Part shown: positions 62,414 through 64,000 of the stretch, one piece after another
How the letters are laid out: each line of letters opens with the position of its first letter
Numbering within the stretch: position 1 is the first letter of the stretch
Source of the DNA: Pontibacter ruber
GTDB taxonomy: Bacteria > Bacteroidota > Bacteroidia > Cytophagales > Hymenobacteraceae
DNA: 64,000 bases
Assembly (NCBI RefSeq): GCF_023630205.1
Contig: NZ_JALPRR010000002.1
Span: 1,046,899-1,110,898, forward strand
Direction of reading: 5' to 3'
Translations under genes and position numbers: made by a program
The notes under the pieces: generated by a model
Told to the model about the DNA's origin: nothing
Database searches by the model: none
Seen by the model: the letters and a program-made list of their open reading frames with translations, nothing else

Positions 62414-64000
62414 TTATCTGGAAGACTTGCCATCAATCGATCTACCGTTTGCTGCCCCTGTATTTCCAGTAGCCAACCGGCTATTGCCTGTTATAGCTTT
62501 TGTCTGCTTGCTTCGAGCAGGTACAGAAGTCAGTCGACGGGCTTTATTGTTATTAAATACCAGGTTTCCGTCAACCAGCTTGAAGGCTGAAATACTGATC
62601 TGCAGATCTGCAGCAATGTCGTTCAGGTTCTGAGACGAAGATGTCAGCTCCTGCATGGAAGTGGAAAGCTGCTTAGCTGTACCCGCTACCTGCTGTGTAC
62701 CGGAAGCTGTTTGCTCTGCAATGGCTACTACTTCCTCCACATACTTCACTACGTCACCGATAGAAGATTTCTGTACTTCGGTCGCTGTCAGGATGTCCTG
62801 GGCAGTGCGAAGCGTTTCACCACTGGATGCGGCAATGTTTTTGAAGGCGCCGGATGCTTCAAACGTAGCATTCTTACCTTTCAATACACGGCCCTCCATC
62901 GTAGATATCGCTGTCGCAGCAGAAGCTGTATCTTTCTTCACGTCTTCTACCAGCGTGGCAATCTCACTGGCCGACTTGCGGGAACCTTCAGCAAGCTTTC
63001 TGATCTCTTCGGCAACCACCGCGAAACCTCTACCCGCCTCACCTGCTCTGGCTGCCTCAATAGCAGCGTTCAGGGCAAGCAGGTTAGTCTGCGAAGCAAT
63101 GTCAGTGATCACACCCAGCGACTTGGATATTTCCTGAGAACGAGCGCTCAATACTTCAATCGTTTTGGCAGTTAAGGCCGCAGAGCTGGAAATTTCTTCC
63201 ATGTTCTTCACCACTTCCGCCACAGTTTTCAGACCCAACTGAGAAGTTTCCTCACCCAGCAATGCCGACTTGTTCACTACTTCCGCACGGTTCGCCGTGT
63301 CTTTCGTAGTTTTCATGATCTCTTCAATCAGTTTAAAGGCCTGGTCTGTCTTGAGTGCCTGGTTCTGAGCACCTTCCGCCATCTGTTGCATGGCAAGGGC
63401 AACGTCCAGTGTCACACGGTTCATTTCAAGACCTTTGGCAGCCATTTCTTCCGAAGAGCTACCAACTACCAGTGAAGAATCGTTTATTTCTCCAAGCAGC
63501 GTATTCAGGTTTTCAACCGCAAGGTTCAGTGCGTTTGCCATGTCTAAGATATCACCAGCAGTCTGTGCCTCTACTTTCTGGGTCAAATCACCCTCAGAGA
63601 TCGCACGTACTACGCGGGATACGTCCAGCACCGGCGTTACAATGGACTCCAGCAGATCGTTCAGTGTATCTACCAGTTCTTTCCAGCTGCCGCCAACACC
63701 TTGCAGTGTCGCACGCTCGGTCAGTTTACCTTCCACACCCGCTACTCTGGCCACACGGCTAACTTCACCAGCCAGACGGTTCAGGTCAACCACCATGGTG
63801 TTGATTGTATCAGCCAGATCAGCCACCTCACCACGGGCTTCCAGTGTCAGCTTCTGGGTAAGGTCACCTTTTGATACCGCTGTTACTACTTTTACTATAC
63901 CTCGTACCTGTGTTGTCAGGTTGGAGGCCATCGTATTTACATTATCTGTTAAGTCTTTCCATACACCGGCTACGTTCGGTACAATCGCCTGGCCACCCAG
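62414..64000 (-). CDS. Methyl-accepting chemotaxis protein with tandem HAMP repeats (5' truncated)
   Basis: At least 529 residues, running past the window's right edge. The N-terminal part in view is HAMP units in tandem ('[20 protein letters not shown]', '[20 protein letters not shown]', '[20 protein letters not shown]'), and the truncated edge reads into a further unit ([10 protein letters not shown]). The signalling hairpin tip is '[34 protein letters not shown]'. The C terminus is a basic tail (about 45 residues). No transmembrane helix is visible, so it could be soluble, but the sensor region is outside. First known gene of the operon. Confidence 0.92.
   Translation of the reverse strand: MGGQAIVPNVAGVWKDLTDNVNTMASNLTTQVRGIVKVVTAVSKGDLTQKLTLEARGEVADLADTINTMVVDLNRLAGEVSRVARVAGVEGKLTERATLQGVGGSWKELVDTLNDLLESIVTPVLDVSRVVRAISEGDLTQKVEAQTAGDILDMANALNLAVENLNTLLGEINDSSLVVGSSSEEMAAKGLEMNRVTLDVALAMQQMAEGAQNQALKTDQAFKLIEEIMKTTKDTANRAEVVNKSALLGEETSQLGLKTVAEVVKNMEEISSSAALTAKTIEVLSARSQEISKSLGVITDIASQTNLLALNAAIEAARAGEAGRGFAVVAEEIRKLAEGSRKSASEIATLVEDVKKDTASAATAISTMEGRVLKGKNATFEASGAFKNIAASSGETLRTAQDILTATEVQKSSIGDVVKYVEEVVAIAEQTASGTQQVAGTAKQLSTSMQELTSSSQNLNDIAADLQISISAFKLVDGNLVFNNNKARRLTSVPARSKQTKAITGNSRLATGNTGAANGRSIDGKSSR

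Overview
The window is a stretch of ordinary-looking chromosome from a Bacteroidota bacterium, most likely a Pontibacter-like member of the Hymenobacteraceae. This rests on the protein families present (Bacteroidota-style AddA/AddB, DUF983, PA2169-type bundle, beta-CASP hydrolases, RES/Xre, many SCxx-type lipoproteins), on TAnnTTTG promoter elements in place of the usual -10 box, and on the lack of Shine-Dalgarno sequences. I see no rRNA, tRNA, CRISPR array, insertion sequence or prophage.

Layout. 0-0.8 kb: the tail of a formylglycine-generating-enzyme-like protein followed by a SCO copper chaperone. 0.9-8.7 kb: a dienoyl-CoA-reductase-like SDR, a NuiA-like nuclease inhibitor facing two tandem secreted NucA-type nucleases, a carotenoid-desaturase-like flavoprotein, a YeeZ-like SDR, a BaiN/HI0933 flavoprotein and a PA2169-family bundle. 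9-11 kb: a cold-shock-type DEAD-box helicase with a long leader. 11.5-19.6 kb: an orphan gene, then AddA and AddB separated by a VOC gene and a small membrane gene that seems to carry an amber codon. 19.6-25.8 kb: aldo/keto reductase, phosphatase, ArAE-type membrane protein, AraC regulator, DUF983 protein and cell-wall amidase. 25.8-33.8 kb: two beta-CASP RNase-like paralogues around an outer-membrane protein and an M1 peptidase, a GNAT and a RES/Xre toxin-antitoxin pair. 34-44.5 kb: two TPR paralogues, an OmpA lipoprotein, DUF2062, an SDR, an AraC/transporter pair, DbpA and RmuC. 44.7-54.8 kb: lipoproteins, M2 and S8 peptidases, pirin, a LexA-like repressor, RecQ, a 16-Cys copper-storage-type protein and a small membrane protein. 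54.9-57.3 kb: a two-gene polyamine operon with a SpeD-SpeE fusion. 57.9-64 kb: a chemotaxis operon, transcribed leftward as MCP-CheW-CheY-CheB-CheA-CheC, with the MCP running off the window.

Functional links. AddAB, RecQ, RmuC and the LexA-like repressor form a scattered DNA-repair complement. The nuclease/inhibitor and RES/Xre pairs are self-protection modules. The polyamine operon joins agmatine hydrolysis to aminopropyl transfer. The chemotaxis block is one compact transcription unit.

The strongest unexplained signal is not a gene. The 7-mer AAGTATA (complement TATACTT) occurs about 120 times by hand count, roughly one per 530 bp and about twelve times the number expected from composition. 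It is found on both strands, in all reading frames and between genes, and is sparse in the chemotaxis block.
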